Shown: piece by piece, positions 36,221 through 44,994 of the stretch
Layout of the letters: each line of letters opens with the position of its first letter
Position numbering within the stretch: the first letter of the stretch is position 1
Assembly: GCA_021787595.1 (NCBI GenBank)
Contig: JAJYLQ010000015.1
Coordinates: 44,665-108,664, forward strand
Length of the DNA: 64,000 bases
From: Chloroflexota bacterium
GTDB taxonomy: Bacteria; Chloroflexota; Anaerolineae; Anaerolineales; Villigracilaceae
Reading direction: 5' to 3'
Position numbers and translations under genes: made by a program
The notes under the pieces: model-generated
What the model was told of the DNA's origin: nothing
The model's input: the letters and a program-made list of their open reading frames with translations, nothing else
The model's database searches: none

Positions 36221-38596
36221 TCACCCTCGAAATTCGAATTCGTTCGAGCCGATCCGAATGCGGTCTCCGTTATTCAGGGCTGCCGCGCTCACCCGTGCAC
36301 CGTTGACGTACGTCCCGCCGGCGCTGTTCATGTCCCGAATATACCATCTGCCCGTGGCATAATACAAACGCGCGTGCTGGCGAGAGACAGCATGATCGGC
36401 TAAGCGTAATGAACAACTTGTAGAACGACCAATTATCAGTTCGTTTGCAAACACAGCCATTTGCCCATCTGCTCTAATGAGCCGAGCGGCGCTGTGGGAC
36501 TTACCTTGTGCCACGAGCGCACGGCGATGGCGTGTTGTCTGCGAAGCAGAATAAATCCATACTCCTCCAACTGCCAAAACCAAAACAACCAGAATAACGG
36601 GAAGGTCCATCGAATGAGATGGGGGAATCGGTGACGATAACATGCTGGAAGGAGTAGCAGCAAACTGTGTAGTCGCACCGTTCTCCGTAATAGATTGAAT
36701 CTCATCTGGATGGATGGAACGATCAGTGATGGAATCACCGTTGGCGTCAATTCCAAGCAAATATTGATTATCAGAAGAAGTCAATGTCCCTTTCATGCCC
36801 TGAATAATTTGAACATTACTGTATTTGACTGATGTGCCGCTACTCACTCCTTGAGCGAAGGTGGCGTACAGATTCATCGTTCCATTAGCATACCCGAGAA
36901 CGTCTACTCGAGATGTTCCATTTCCCGGAAAAAGGATATATCTTCTCTCCCCCAAAGTCAGCACCTGAGAATCTGGAATTTCATTAACGATTTGACCACT
37001 TCCCAGAAAGCCCGCCCGTTGGCCTGCTTCATTGGTAACAAGCGGGTACACTGGAGACTCGGTCAGTATGCCGTTAACATCATAACCTTTTCGAATTGCT
37101 TCCTGCAAGGTAGCATTCAACCAATCCGATACAATTATGCAGGCTGGGGGTTTGCCCGAAGAGTCGCTCATTTCACTTAATGCATCACTCATGAGCGACA
37201 GCACATCTCCAATTGTTGGGATCTTGCTCAAGACACACCCAATCACCCATTTTGCATTTTCCCGATCTATGCAAACAGAATCATCACCGCACTTCATTGT
37301 GACTAATCCCAGGTTTATATTTGCCATAGAAGGATCGGAGCAATCAGCTCCCGCAACTTTAACCATGGCTTTGACCACGGTAGCTGCGCACGCCTGAAAG
37401 CTATCAGGATGTTGTTGCACGTTAATCGCCTTGCTTAAAATGGAGTTGTCCATTCCCAAGTTAGGGGCAGGTATTAGATATATTTCCAATGTGGCATTAT
37501 TTACTGGCGTGAAAAAAAACAAATTGGTTACAAATAATGTTTGACTTTCCTGTGGATTCAAATGTCCAAGCGGTTCCAAAGAAGAGGGATGACCTGTAAC
37601 AAAGTCATATTCTTCAAGTTTGCCCCCCGGCTGCTTGAGAATTACTTGGAGGGTATATTGGCCCCCTCCTGAAGGCGGATCGAATGGGCTTTGTCCTGTA
37701 TTCGTTACTTGGACCCACAATGTGCTCGATATAAGCACGGTCGGCATTTGGAGACTTGAAAAACTGGTTAGCTGATCTGCCAATGTGAAATTGGTAAGCG
37801 ACATATTGGCTGGTGTGAGTGCAGGTTGATTGCTTAACGGCGCAGATGGCGCGCAAGATGAAACGATTTCATAGCTATCAACTTGGGTAATGGTATTGGC
37901 TGACAAATGAGCGTTCCATAGTTGAACATCCTTGCCGATAAGATCATCGTAGCTTGTAAGAAACTTGCCCAGTGAGACCACATATATTCCCAGGGGATGA
38001 AACTCCCACCAATTCGCGGGATTGTTTTCTCCATAAGGTATGAACAATGGTCCCTTTCCAGGATTCTGCCCACCGAGAGTTGGCGTTGGTTGCGCTTGTG
38101 CCTGTACGCTGCCACAGACGGATTCTCCTTGGGCTTGGAAACCAGTACCAGTTGAAATGGAAGCGGGTGGTGTGACAGTGAAAGTTGGGTACATCATTGG
38201 TGCCTGCGTCGGTGCTGCTAGTTGTGGTTGGGCGGATACGGCTATTACAATAGAGGCTTCTTTTGTGCCATCAGGAAAGACTCCGCTTATCGTGTATGTT
38301 GTCGTTGTAAAAGGACATACCTTCTTCGAATCTTGTATAGGAGCCGTTGTGCCGAAGCCCGCCGTTCCCATTGGAAAACCAAAAATGTTTATAGTTGACC
38401 AACCGCCCGCAATACTGTAATGCAGCGTTGTGCATTGTCCCGCAGTCAAGTTCGTCTGATCAGCGGTTAGGGTAATATCTGATCCTTGTTTTGCCTGATT
38501 TGCAGAGGCTAGCGGAACGAAAAAAACAAAAGGCAGAACCCAGGCGGTCAGCAATATAGTTCTTGCGAGCCGGCGTAATAAAAATCTGCGGAACAT
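36221..38596 (-). CDS. Secreted-domain membrane protein with cytoplasmic C-terminal FHA
   Basis: The protein has 791 residues. The N-terminus is a signal peptide (basic, then hydrophobic 13-29, cleavage near ASA at 30-32). An Ig-like beta domain (about 38-120) is followed by a Pro-rich linker and a long extracellular region (190-670) with several Cys residues and no family I can name. A membrane helix at about 675-695 precedes a cytoplasmic FHA domain (710-791) with GRSTSCSL, SRQHARL and GGTYVNG. The topology, outside sensor and inside phosphothreonine reader, mirrors that of the two VWA-FHA proteins nearby. It follows a small FHA protein and precedes a kinase by 9 bases. A role as docking receptor for phosphorylated kinases is an inference. 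Confidence 0.8.
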   Translation of the reverse strand: MFRRFLLRRLARTILLTAWVLPFVFFVPLASANQAKQGSDITLTADQTNLTAGQCTTLHYSIAGGWSTINIFGFPMGTAGFGTTAPIQDSKKVCPFTTTTYTISGVFPDGTKEASIVIAVSAQPQLAAPTQAPMMYPTFTVTPPASISTGTGFQAQGESVCGSVQAQAQPTPTLGGQNPGKGPLFIPYGENNPANWWEFHPLGIYVVSLGKFLTSYDDLIGKDVQLWNAHLSANTITQVDSYEIVSSCAPSAPLSNQPALTPANMSLTNFTLADQLTSFSSLQMPTVLISSTLWVQVTNTGQSPFDPPSGGGQYTLQVILKQPGGKLEEYDFVTGHPSSLEPLGHLNPQESQTLFVTNLFFFTPVNNATLEIYLIPAPNLGMDNSILSKAINVQQHPDSFQACAATVVKAMVKVAGADCSDPSMANINLGLVTMKCGDDSVCIDRENAKWVIGCVLSKIPTIGDVLSLMSDALSEMSDSSGKPPACIIVSDWLNATLQEAIRKGYDVNGILTESPVYPLVTNEAGQRAGFLGSGQIVNEIPDSQVLTLGERRYILFPGNGTSRVDVLGYANGTMNLYATFAQGVSSGTSVKYSNVQIIQGMKGTLTSSDNQYLLGIDANGDSITDRSIHPDEIQSITENGATTQFAATPSSMLSSPIPPSHSMDLPVILVVLVLAVGGVWIYSASQTTRHRRALVAQGKSHSAARLIRADGQMAVFANELIIGRSTSCSLRLADHAVSRQHARLYYATGRWYIRDMNSAGGTYVNGARVSAAALNNGDRIRIGSNEFEFRG

Positions 38597-38677
38597 CGAT
38601 CATCTCCTCTTACATTTCGCCCTGTATCCATAATTTGCAACACCAAGATATCAAGTCGCTTCTCTTCTATACGGCTT

Positions 38678-39304
38678 TCACCGCGTGGCTATTATTTTGC
38701 CGCGTTCATCCACCTCGATGTATAGATTCTCGCTCCCCTTATAAAGTAACAAGTATAGAATGGCTGGCAGAAGAAAAAATAGAGCCAAGATGAATGCCAG
38801 GAGACAGCTTGCCTGTTTGTCCCGGACCATCTGAGCGGATGTTTCTGTTCTGCTGATAATCCGCCATCCTTGCCTTGCATACCTGCTGATCTCTTTTTCG
38901 AGAATTTCTTTTTGTTCTTCAATCGAGATCGCAGTGCCACGGCGACCTGCTGGAAGAGCGGCTTGCGGCGTGAAACTGCCAGAGACTAGGCGTCTGCTCG
39001 CAATTGCTGTGCTGGTGGGTCCTATGAGTTCTACTCGAAACTGCTCCTTACCGAATGCAACGATATCACCTGCCCTCAAAGCACAATTGCGGGTACGTGC
39101 GTGATTGACAAAAGTGCCCAGCGTACTGTTTAGGTCGGTAACAACAGGCTCTCCATTGACCAAAGAAATTTGCGCGTGCTGTCGGGAACTTGATGGGTCA
39201 GAAAGCACAAGGTGATTCCCTCTGCCACGGCCAACAAGAACGTGGGCGCTAAGGATCTGGAATTCCCAGGCCGAGTTATTCATGGAACGCAGTCTATACG
39301 TCAC
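38678..39304 (-). CDS. FHA-domain protein with C-terminal membrane anchor
   Basis: The protein has 208 residues. FHA occupies about 20-92, with GRGRGNHL, SRQHAQ and GTFVNH. The domain order is reversed relative to its neighbours, with FHA first and the membrane helix (about 168-188) near the C-terminus. The linker contains a short coiled coil (EEQKEILEKEISRYARQGWR) followed by a motif like RTETSAQMVR. That part is commonly seen in small bacterial membrane proteins of unknown function. It is located 36 bases after the VWA-FHA gene. It probably tethers phosphothreonine-containing partners to the inner face of the membrane. Confidence 0.82.
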   Translation of the reverse strand: MTYRLRSMNNSAWEFQILSAHVLVGRGRGNHLVLSDPSSSRQHAQISLVNGEPVVTDLNSTLGTFVNHARTRNCALRAGDIVAFGKEQFRVELIGPTSTAIASRRLVSGSFTPQAALPAGRRGTAISIEEQKEILEKEISRYARQGWRIISRTETSAQMVRDKQASCLLAFILALFFLLPAILYLLLYKGSENLYIEVDERGKIIATR

Positions 39305-39340
39305 GGCGCATTTTCCTTGTCTCTATTTTGTGAGAATCTC

Positions 39341-41314
39341 TTACTCCCGAAATTCAAACTCGTTCGAGCCAATCCGAATGCGGTCTCCGTTATTGAGAGC
39401 TGTGGCATTCACGCGCGCGCCGTTCACGTATGTCCCGCTCGAACCGTTCATATCCTGAAGATACCATCTGCCTGAAGCATAACGCAAGCGCGCATGTTGG
39501 CGCGAGACGGTTGGATCGTTGAGATGCAAATTACAATTAGCCCCTCGACCAATTACTAATCCATCCATCAGCGTGAAGGATTGTCCGGTTATCCCGCCAT
39601 TCAAGCCCCTTAGTTGCGCGTTGCCTCCTATGTATACCATCCCCCCTACAGGTTGTCTTTTCTTAATCGTTCTTGAAAGAACATAAACACCGACTCCGCC
39701 CCCAGCCAATACTAAGATAAGTATGACAACTGGAAACGCGGAGGAATTTGGAAGCTGCGAAGGAGCTGCTGGCGGATTGAGATTCGGCCGAACAGACAAA
39801 ACGGCATTGTAGTTCGTCGTACCCTCTGGCACATCCACTCCCTGCACGGCCACGTCCCATTGGCCGGTTTGCGGATTTTGGATAATAATACTGGCGAGTG
39901 TGTTCGTTGCCGAGAACGACGCACCGGGATAATTCGAGTCCACTTTGCGTCCGTTGGGATCGGTCAGGATCGGCGCGAGGCGGCTTCCAGGCCAATTCAG
40001 AGTGAAGAGCATCATGGATTGGTCATGCGGCACTTGAACGTTGCCAATTTCCACATTCTGACCCTGATTGATTTGTCCGCTCTTCTGCAATAACGTGTTT
40101 CCTGTGGATGTGTGCCGCAGACCGATATAAATATTTGCCAACTGCCAGGCGTTTTTTGCATTCTGATATGTTCCACATTTAGAATCGCTGGCAACCTGCT
40201 TCAAGAAATCTTCGTCCAGGCCATAATCGCTGTTATTGCCTAGCGTTGGATCGCCCAAACCCACCGTATAAATGCAGATTCCTTTTTGGCCTGCTTGTGT
40301 TGCCAGATCAAGCACTTGCTGGCGAACTGTCGCCTCGTCTGTTTCACCATTCAAACCAATGTTAGGCATTCCATCGGTGAGCAGGATAATAATAGGTTTG
40401 CCGCCAGTATCCCCTCCGAACATATCAAGGGCCGTTTGTAAGCCAAGCGGCATCCCTGTTCCGCCATTTGCGTATAAAGACTGAATGGCAGATTTCACGG
40501 TTGAGATATCGGACGTCAATTTGGCATCCACATTGGTGGAATCGTTGAAATCCACGATCCCTGCTTGATGGCCGCCAGATATTGATGCCTGATTTTCTGC
40601 CGCAATCACATCCAGGACATTGGATGCGGCTGCCTTGGCAGCCTCCAACTTCACGATTCCGCTCGGATCAGCATCACTCATGCTGCCAGATGTGTCGAAC
40701 ACGAGCACGGTAGAGGTCTGGTTAGGCGACAACAAGGCCGTCCCTTTGTCGTACTGATATAAATCATATTGATCCATGAGCCTGATGAGGCTGGAAGCAT
40801 AAGTGGGGCTTGTAGCATAACCGGCCTTTTGGATTTCAACTGCGAATTGTTTTGGATCATTTGTATGCTTCATGGCTGCAGCATAGCGGGGATTGTCCAG
40901 GAAAAAATGACCATGGTCCCGGAAAGAATCTGTCATGTTCGCGTAGGTTCGGAAATAAGCTTTTGTAGGGACGTATGTTGACGTTGCTGTACTCCATTCT
41001 GTCGTATCCGCTAAAACGCAGCCGGTTGCAATGGTTCCGTAGGATAAAACCCCGTTCGTTCCCGTCTGACATTTAATTCCAAAGTAATTGTTTGCATTGC
41101 CAATGTGTTCATCTCCCCAACTAGACTCGAGGATTGCTTGGGCGATGGTTATGGAAGCAGGAACGCCAGTTTCGGTCTGCGATGCTTGTGCGGGAACGAT
41201 TGCATCATTAATGAATCCTGAATAAGCGCTTGCTCGCATGTTCACCGGTTGCAACAACAGGAGAACCAGAATTTGCACAATGATTTGCCATAAGGATTTC
41301 CTGAACCTTTTCAT
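39341..41314 (-). CDS. Peptidoglycan hydrolase-like domain fused to VWA, membrane helix and FHA
   Basis: The start chosen is the ATG at 41314, because AGGAAAGG lies just before it; an in-frame ATG at 41332 is less well placed. The 657 residues begin with a signal peptide (1-30, cleavage near ASA). A glucosaminidase-like (GH73/FlgJ-type) domain (35-185) follows, with the probable catalytic Glu63 in ILESSWG and the motif NNYFGIK. A VWA domain (203-400) has the MIDAS set DTSGS (207-211), a TGMP Thr and LLTDGMP. A beta region precedes the membrane helix (about 515-535), and FHA (575-657) has GRGANCNL, SRQHAR and GTYVNG. The enzyme and VWA would be outside and FHA inside. This fusion links cell-wall contact to phosphothreonine signalling and appears unusual. 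Confidence 0.87.
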   Translation of the reverse strand: MKRFRKSLWQIIVQILVLLLLQPVNMRASAYSGFINDAIVPAQASQTETGVPASITIAQAILESSWGDEHIGNANNYFGIKCQTGTNGVLSYGTIATGCVLADTTEWSTATSTYVPTKAYFRTYANMTDSFRDHGHFFLDNPRYAAAMKHTNDPKQFAVEIQKAGYATSPTYASSLIRLMDQYDLYQYDKGTALLSPNQTSTVLVFDTSGSMSDADPSGIVKLEAAKAAASNVLDVIAAENQASISGGHQAGIVDFNDSTNVDAKLTSDISTVKSAIQSLYANGGTGMPLGLQTALDMFGGDTGGKPIIILLTDGMPNIGLNGETDEATVRQQVLDLATQAGQKGICIYTVGLGDPTLGNNSDYGLDEDFLKQVASDSKCGTYQNAKNAWQLANIYIGLRHTSTGNTLLQKSGQINQGQNVEIGNVQVPHDQSMMLFTLNWPGSRLAPILTDPNGRKVDSNYPGASFSATNTLASIIIQNPQTGQWDVAVQGVDVPEGTTNYNAVLSVRPNLNPPAAPSQLPNSSAFPVVILILVLAGGGVGVYVLSRTIKKRQPVGGMVYIGGNAQLRGLNGGITGQSFTLMDGLVIGRGANCNLHLNDPTVSRQHARLRYASGRWYLQDMNGSSGTYVNGARVNATALNNGDRIRIGSNEFEFRE

Positions 41315-41376
41315 GGAGCCGCCTTTCCTCATGTGTCACCGTGATTCAAAATTACACTAAAAATACTCAAGTTATT

Positions 41377-43158
41377 TTATGGTAGCCAGCCTGTTTGTGC
41401 TGTCATTGTAGTGATTTTGATTATCTGTCCATTGGGATTCAAATCGTAGATTTCTGCCTTACCGCTCAGATTCGATGTGAAGTAAACGTTCCCATCTCCG
41501 ACCGGAACCGGCCCCCAACTCTCGGCTAAACCAGGCGTTGTGGTGATTCGTATTGTCTGTCCGTTGGAATTCAAATCGTAGATTTCTGCCTTGCCGCTCA
41601 GGTTCGATGTGAAGTAGACGTTCCCATCGCCGACCGGAACCGGCCCCCAGCTCTCCGCTGATCCGGGCGTTGTGGTGATTCGTATTGTCTGTCCATTGGG
41701 ATTCAAGTCGTAGATTTCTGCCTTGCCGCTCAGGTTCGATGTGAAGTAAACATTTCCGTCTCCGACTGGAACCGGCCCCCAGCTCTCCGCTGATCCGGGC
41801 GTTGTGGTGATTCGTATTATCTGTCCGTTGGGATTCAAATCGTAGATTTCTGCCTTGCCGCTCAGGTTCGATGTGAAGTAGACGTTCCCATCGCCGACTG
41901 GAACCGGCCCCCAACTCTCCGCTGAGCCAGCGATGTTGTTAGATAAGCGCATAGCGAGGGAAGAATAGGCCGCGGCCCTCCCCAAATCACTTGAAGGGTC
42001 ATATGCTCCAATTTGATTGTATATGCGGCGTATGAATGGCTGATGATTCCTTGACGTTAGGACGATAATCAGAGAAATTGCTGCCAGTAAAAAAATCACT
42101 GTTATACCGCCAACGACCGGAAACCTATCTGGAAGGTTCTGTGGGAGAGGGGGAATTCTGCCTACCGGGGAAAGCGGATTGATTTTCCGCTGTCTTCTTG
42201 GCGCGGCGGAAAGTGCGACTGGCGTTGATTCGGCAATATGCGCCTTGGATTTCACCAGCTCATCTGCCGTTTGCTTCTCGATAACTTTATTCGCAGCCTT
42301 GCCCTCTTCTATTCCCGTTATCGCCCTTTCAAGGTCTGTAACAAATTCCAGGGGTGTTTTGAATCGCCTCTCCGGATTTTTTTCCAAACACTTAAGAACT
42401 ATCGCTTCCAGTTCGCTGGTCATACCTGGATCATGTTTGCGCGGCGAGGGAGGCAATAGATTCGCTTGTTCCCAGCGAATTTTTTCACCAGTACTTCCCG
42501 TGATACGGGCATGTTCGCCAGTAAAAGGCCGCTCGCCCCCGGTGAGCATTTCATATAAAACGACCCCCAGGGAATAAATGTCGCTCGGTGGGGCAGGGTT
42601 TTCCCCGCGCGCCTGTTCGGGCGACATGTAAGCCGGTGTCCCTGAGCCGACCATGGTCACTGTTGCGGCTTCCGTCATGCGCGCAATGCCAAAGTCGGAG
42701 AGTTGGATACGACCAGCATTATCAATCAGAATATTGGCAGGTTTGACGTCGCAGTGGACGAATCCTTTCGAATGGGCATAGCTTAATGCCGCGCATACCG
42801 GCCTCAATATTTCGAGGACGCGCTGGAGAGGGAAGGGGCCGGGTGCATCGAATATTTCCTGGCGTAAAGAATGACCTTCCACGTAATCCATCAGGATAAA
42901 CGCGAGACGCGCATCCTGCTCGAGCCCATAAAAACGCACAATGTTCGGATGCTGCAGGCGGCCGAGGGTCTGTGCTTCGCGGCGGAAACGACGCAGGAAA
43001 ACCTTGTCCTCGGCCAAATCCTCATGAAGAACTTTCATCGCCAAATACACCGACCGTTGCACGTCCCAGATTTTATAAACATCCGACATGCCGCCGCGGC
43101 CGATGAAGGCATCAACTCGATATTTGCCAGAGAGCGTTTTTCCAACCAGATCTGCCAT
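41377..43158 (-). CDS. Transmembrane Ser/Thr kinase with four 44-residue tandem repeats
   Basis: The protein has 593 residues. The kinase domain (12-280) has GRGGMSDVY, Lys42, HCD 135-137 (Asp137) and DFG 155-157. A membrane helix is at about 347-367. The extracellular part (411-585) consists of four near-identical units of 44 residues, each starting with AESWGPVPVGDGNVYF and containing SNLSGKAEIYDL. These look like beta-propeller blades (DPP6/TolB-type), although four identical blades are fewer than a usual closed propeller. It follows the caspase-like gene by 27 bases. The repeat number may vary between strains. Confidence 0.92.
   Translation of the reverse strand: MADLVGKTLSGKYRVDAFIGRGGMSDVYKIWDVQRSVYLAMKVLHEDLAEDKVFLRRFRREAQTLGRLQHPNIVRFYGLEQDARLAFILMDYVEGHSLRQEIFDAPGPFPLQRVLEILRPVCAALSYAHSKGFVHCDVKPANILIDNAGRIQLSDFGIARMTEAATVTMVGSGTPAYMSPEQARGENPAPPSDIYSLGVVLYEMLTGGERPFTGEHARITGSTGEKIRWEQANLLPPSPRKHDPGMTSELEAIVLKCLEKNPERRFKTPLEFVTDLERAITGIEEGKAANKVIEKQTADELVKSKAHIAESTPVALSAAPRRQRKINPLSPVGRIPPLPQNLPDRFPVVGGITVIFLLAAISLIIVLTSRNHQPFIRRIYNQIGAYDPSSDLGRAAAYSSLAMRLSNNIAGSAESWGPVPVGDGNVYFTSNLSGKAEIYDLNPNGQIIRITTTPGSAESWGPVPVGDGNVYFTSNLSGKAEIYDLNPNGQTIRITTTPGSAESWGPVPVGDGNVYFTSNLSGKAEIYDLNSNGQTIRITTTPGLAESWGPVPVGDGNVYFTSNLSGKAEIYDLNPNGQIIKITTMTAQTGWLP
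41404..41928 (-). repeat. Four tandem copies of a 132-base in-frame repeat
   Basis: Conserved marks recur exactly every 132 bases (for example the gccccca motif at 41511, 41643, 41775 and 41907). Each unit encodes 44 residues, and copies differ by a few bases that are mostly silent. The last unit is one residue short and diverges into the C-terminus. The pattern implies recent expansion by slippage or unequal recombination under selection for the protein sequence. Confidence 0.93.
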
Positions 43159-43185
43159 AGTTCCTCTTGATGAAACAGTGCTGAC

Positions 43186-44268
43186 TTAAATAGCACACGC
43201 AATGCCGGGCCGCGCCAGCCGGATCGCTTGAATAAGATAAGATAGATATCCGCGGTGTTCCATATAGGAAATCAAGTTCAATGCCTGCATCCGGAGATTT
43301 TCTCCGCCGACTATATCCAGATTGACCAGAAGTTCGATGTTGTGGCTGGTCAGGTCCTGCTGGATATCCGCGCATAATAATTCGAGATCGCCGCTCGAAA
43401 AATACTTGATTATCATCTCGCGCAGAGCGCGCTTGTTGACCCGTTCGACAGCCAAGGACTCGGGCCGGTATCCTGAAACGGCTTTTTCCCCACCCTGATG
43501 CAGAGCGACGGGAAAGTTAGCCTCTACATCTGATGCTTTAAAAATAGGGTGTTGTTGTCCGCCGATGCCTACATTATCTGCAATGTAATGGAAAATGTCG
43601 AAGACGCGGATGAGTCCGTCTCCTCGGCTTAACGCCTTGCCTTTCAGGGCATTTAGGAGGAAATACGTAAATAGACTATTCCCCATCGCCCCATAAACAA
43701 ATGACTCTTCGTCACTCCGGGAGGACGCCATGATCACACGCCCCTTGCCTTGCGCCAGTTGATCGTAACTGTTCTGATCAAAACCAACCTTTGAGAGCGG
43801 AAAGTCCTTAGCCTTTCCCTTTGGTTCGCCAGTTCCGCCTGAATAACAAAAATCAAAGAGTCCCAGCAGACGTTCAGCTTGAATCCCGTGCAATAATTCC
43901 GTCAGCTCTTCTCCAGAGATTGAAGATTTTTTCAAGTGATGTGGGTCGGAATCGTATGGCAGCAAGTAGGTCCCAATTTGCGGTCCATATTCTACCCTTC
44001 CGCCGTGACTCGACATGAAAATGAGAGCAGTATCTTCTGAGCCACAGGCGCTGCTCAGCCACTTGAACCCATCGCGGATGCCATCGGCATCTGCCTGGGC
44101 ATCGGTCAACAAGCGGATATTATCTTCGCGGTAGCCGCAATGATTAGGAGAGCTTAAAATAGATGACAAATCCTTTGCGTCTTTTAAAACAATTTCTGGA
44201 AGCTTCTTTATCCTGGGATAGTTTGCAATTCCAACAATCAAGGCATGACCGTTCCTAAACTCCGACAT
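43186..44268 (-). CDS. Caspase-like (C14) protease with C-terminal effector-associated domain
   Basis: The protein has 360 residues. The caspase fold (5-260) starts with ALIVGIANYP and has the catalytic His88 (FMSSHGG) and Cys141 (LFDFCYSGG), so the dyad is intact. A region with HPIFKASDVEANFP closes the domain. Residues 278-356 form an all-helical module with LREMIIKYFSSGDLELLCADI and a C-terminal HRGYLSYLIQAIRLARPG. This matches the pattern of the EAD1-type effector-associated (death-like) domains known from bacterial conflict systems, which recruit effectors by like-like contacts. There is no signal or membrane segment, so it is cytoplasmic. A second protein with a similar domain lies four genes upstream. 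Likely role: a recruited suicide or regulatory protease, which is an inference. Confidence 0.9.
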   Translation of the reverse strand: MSEFRNGHALIVGIANYPRIKKLPEIVLKDAKDLSSILSSPNHCGYREDNIRLLTDAQADADGIRDGFKWLSSACGSEDTALIFMSSHGGRVEYGPQIGTYLLPYDSDPHHLKKSSISGEELTELLHGIQAERLLGLFDFCYSGGTGEPKGKAKDFPLSKVGFDQNSYDQLAQGKGRVIMASSRSDEESFVYGAMGNSLFTYFLLNALKGKALSRGDGLIRVFDIFHYIADNVGIGGQQHPIFKASDVEANFPVALHQGGEKAVSGYRPESLAVERVNKRALREMIIKYFSSGDLELLCADIQQDLTSHNIELLVNLDIVGGENLRMQALNLISYMEHRGYLSYLIQAIRLARPGIACAI

Positions 44269-44283
44269 ACACGATTCTCTCCC

Positions 44284-44982
44284 TTATCCGATGTTGAATT
44301 CAAATTCAGTATTGCAAATACGAATCTTGCTCTTGGGACGCAATTGCTGCGCTGTAACAAGCAGGCCATCCACAAAAGTTCCTGCCCTGCTGTTTTGGTC
44401 TTGAATGAACCAATTCCCCTGAGAATAGATGATTCGGGCATGACGTTTCGAGACGTGCGGCTCAACCAAGCGGATATGGCACTTGTGGCTTCGGCCGATC
44501 ATGTTATCAGATGTGAGAGCCAGAGTCTGCCCTGCATACTCGCCTTTGATGCCATACAGACTAATGCCTGGCATTGGAGGGGAAGAAACCGCTGTGTATG
44601 GTGCGTAGTGCTGACGGGATTCTTGCAATTGTGCTGCTTCAGTGACGACTCTCTCTGTTTCTTGGTAATTTGTCACAAGCATTGCGCCGAAAACCAAAAG
44701 CCCAATGATTGACACAATCAGTAATAGCCAGAAGTTAATCAACCCTATTGCCGCTGAAACAAGCAGGACAATCGCTCCAACCCCATACCATTGCCAATCA
44801 TCCCACTGCGGCAAGGTTCCCCCGCGAACCACAGAGCGCTGCGGGGTTGTTCCGCTCTGCTGGCGGGCTCGATAGTTCTGCGCTGCCAGATAGTCAGCAT
44901 ATAGGCTCATCACCATCCAAAGCACCGTGACCAGCAATGCCAGAGGGAGTGACAGACACATCAAAAGATTCACAGAACCCAA
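44284..44982 (-). CDS. Membrane-anchored FHA protein
   Basis: The protein has 232 residues. One membrane helix at the N-terminus (8-28), a short polar loop, two more helices (about 66-84 and 86-104) and a linker precede FHA (about 155-230) with GRSHKCHI, SKRHAR and GTFVDG. The N-G of the last motif is D-G here. The FHA domain faces the cytoplasm by the positive-inside pattern. It is located between the caspase gene (15 bases) and the SPFH-like gene (12 bases), so it is an integral part of that sub-operon. It probably recruits phosphorylated partners to the membrane near the SPFH-like protein. Confidence 0.85.
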   Translation of the reverse strand: MGSVNLLMCLSLPLALLVTVLWMVMSLYADYLAAQNYRARQQSGTTPQRSVVRGGTLPQWDDWQWYGVGAIVLLVSAAIGLINFWLLLIVSIIGLLVFGAMLVTNYQETERVVTEAAQLQESRQHYAPYTAVSSPPMPGISLYGIKGEYAGQTLALTSDNMIGRSHKCHIRLVEPHVSKRHARIIYSQGNWFIQDQNSRAGTFVDGLLVTAQQLRPKSKIRICNTEFEFNIG

Positions 44983-44994
44983 CTCCCAGCGCGG

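Noticed and set aside
41404..41928. Regular repeats considered as a CRISPR array
   Set aside because: The period is 132 bases without unique spacers, and the units encode protein in frame within a kinase gene.
43112..43375. Minus-strand frame of 87 codons overlapping the caspase end
   Set aside because: It is out of frame with the caspase gene and covers its EAD-coding part. No independent evidence supports it.
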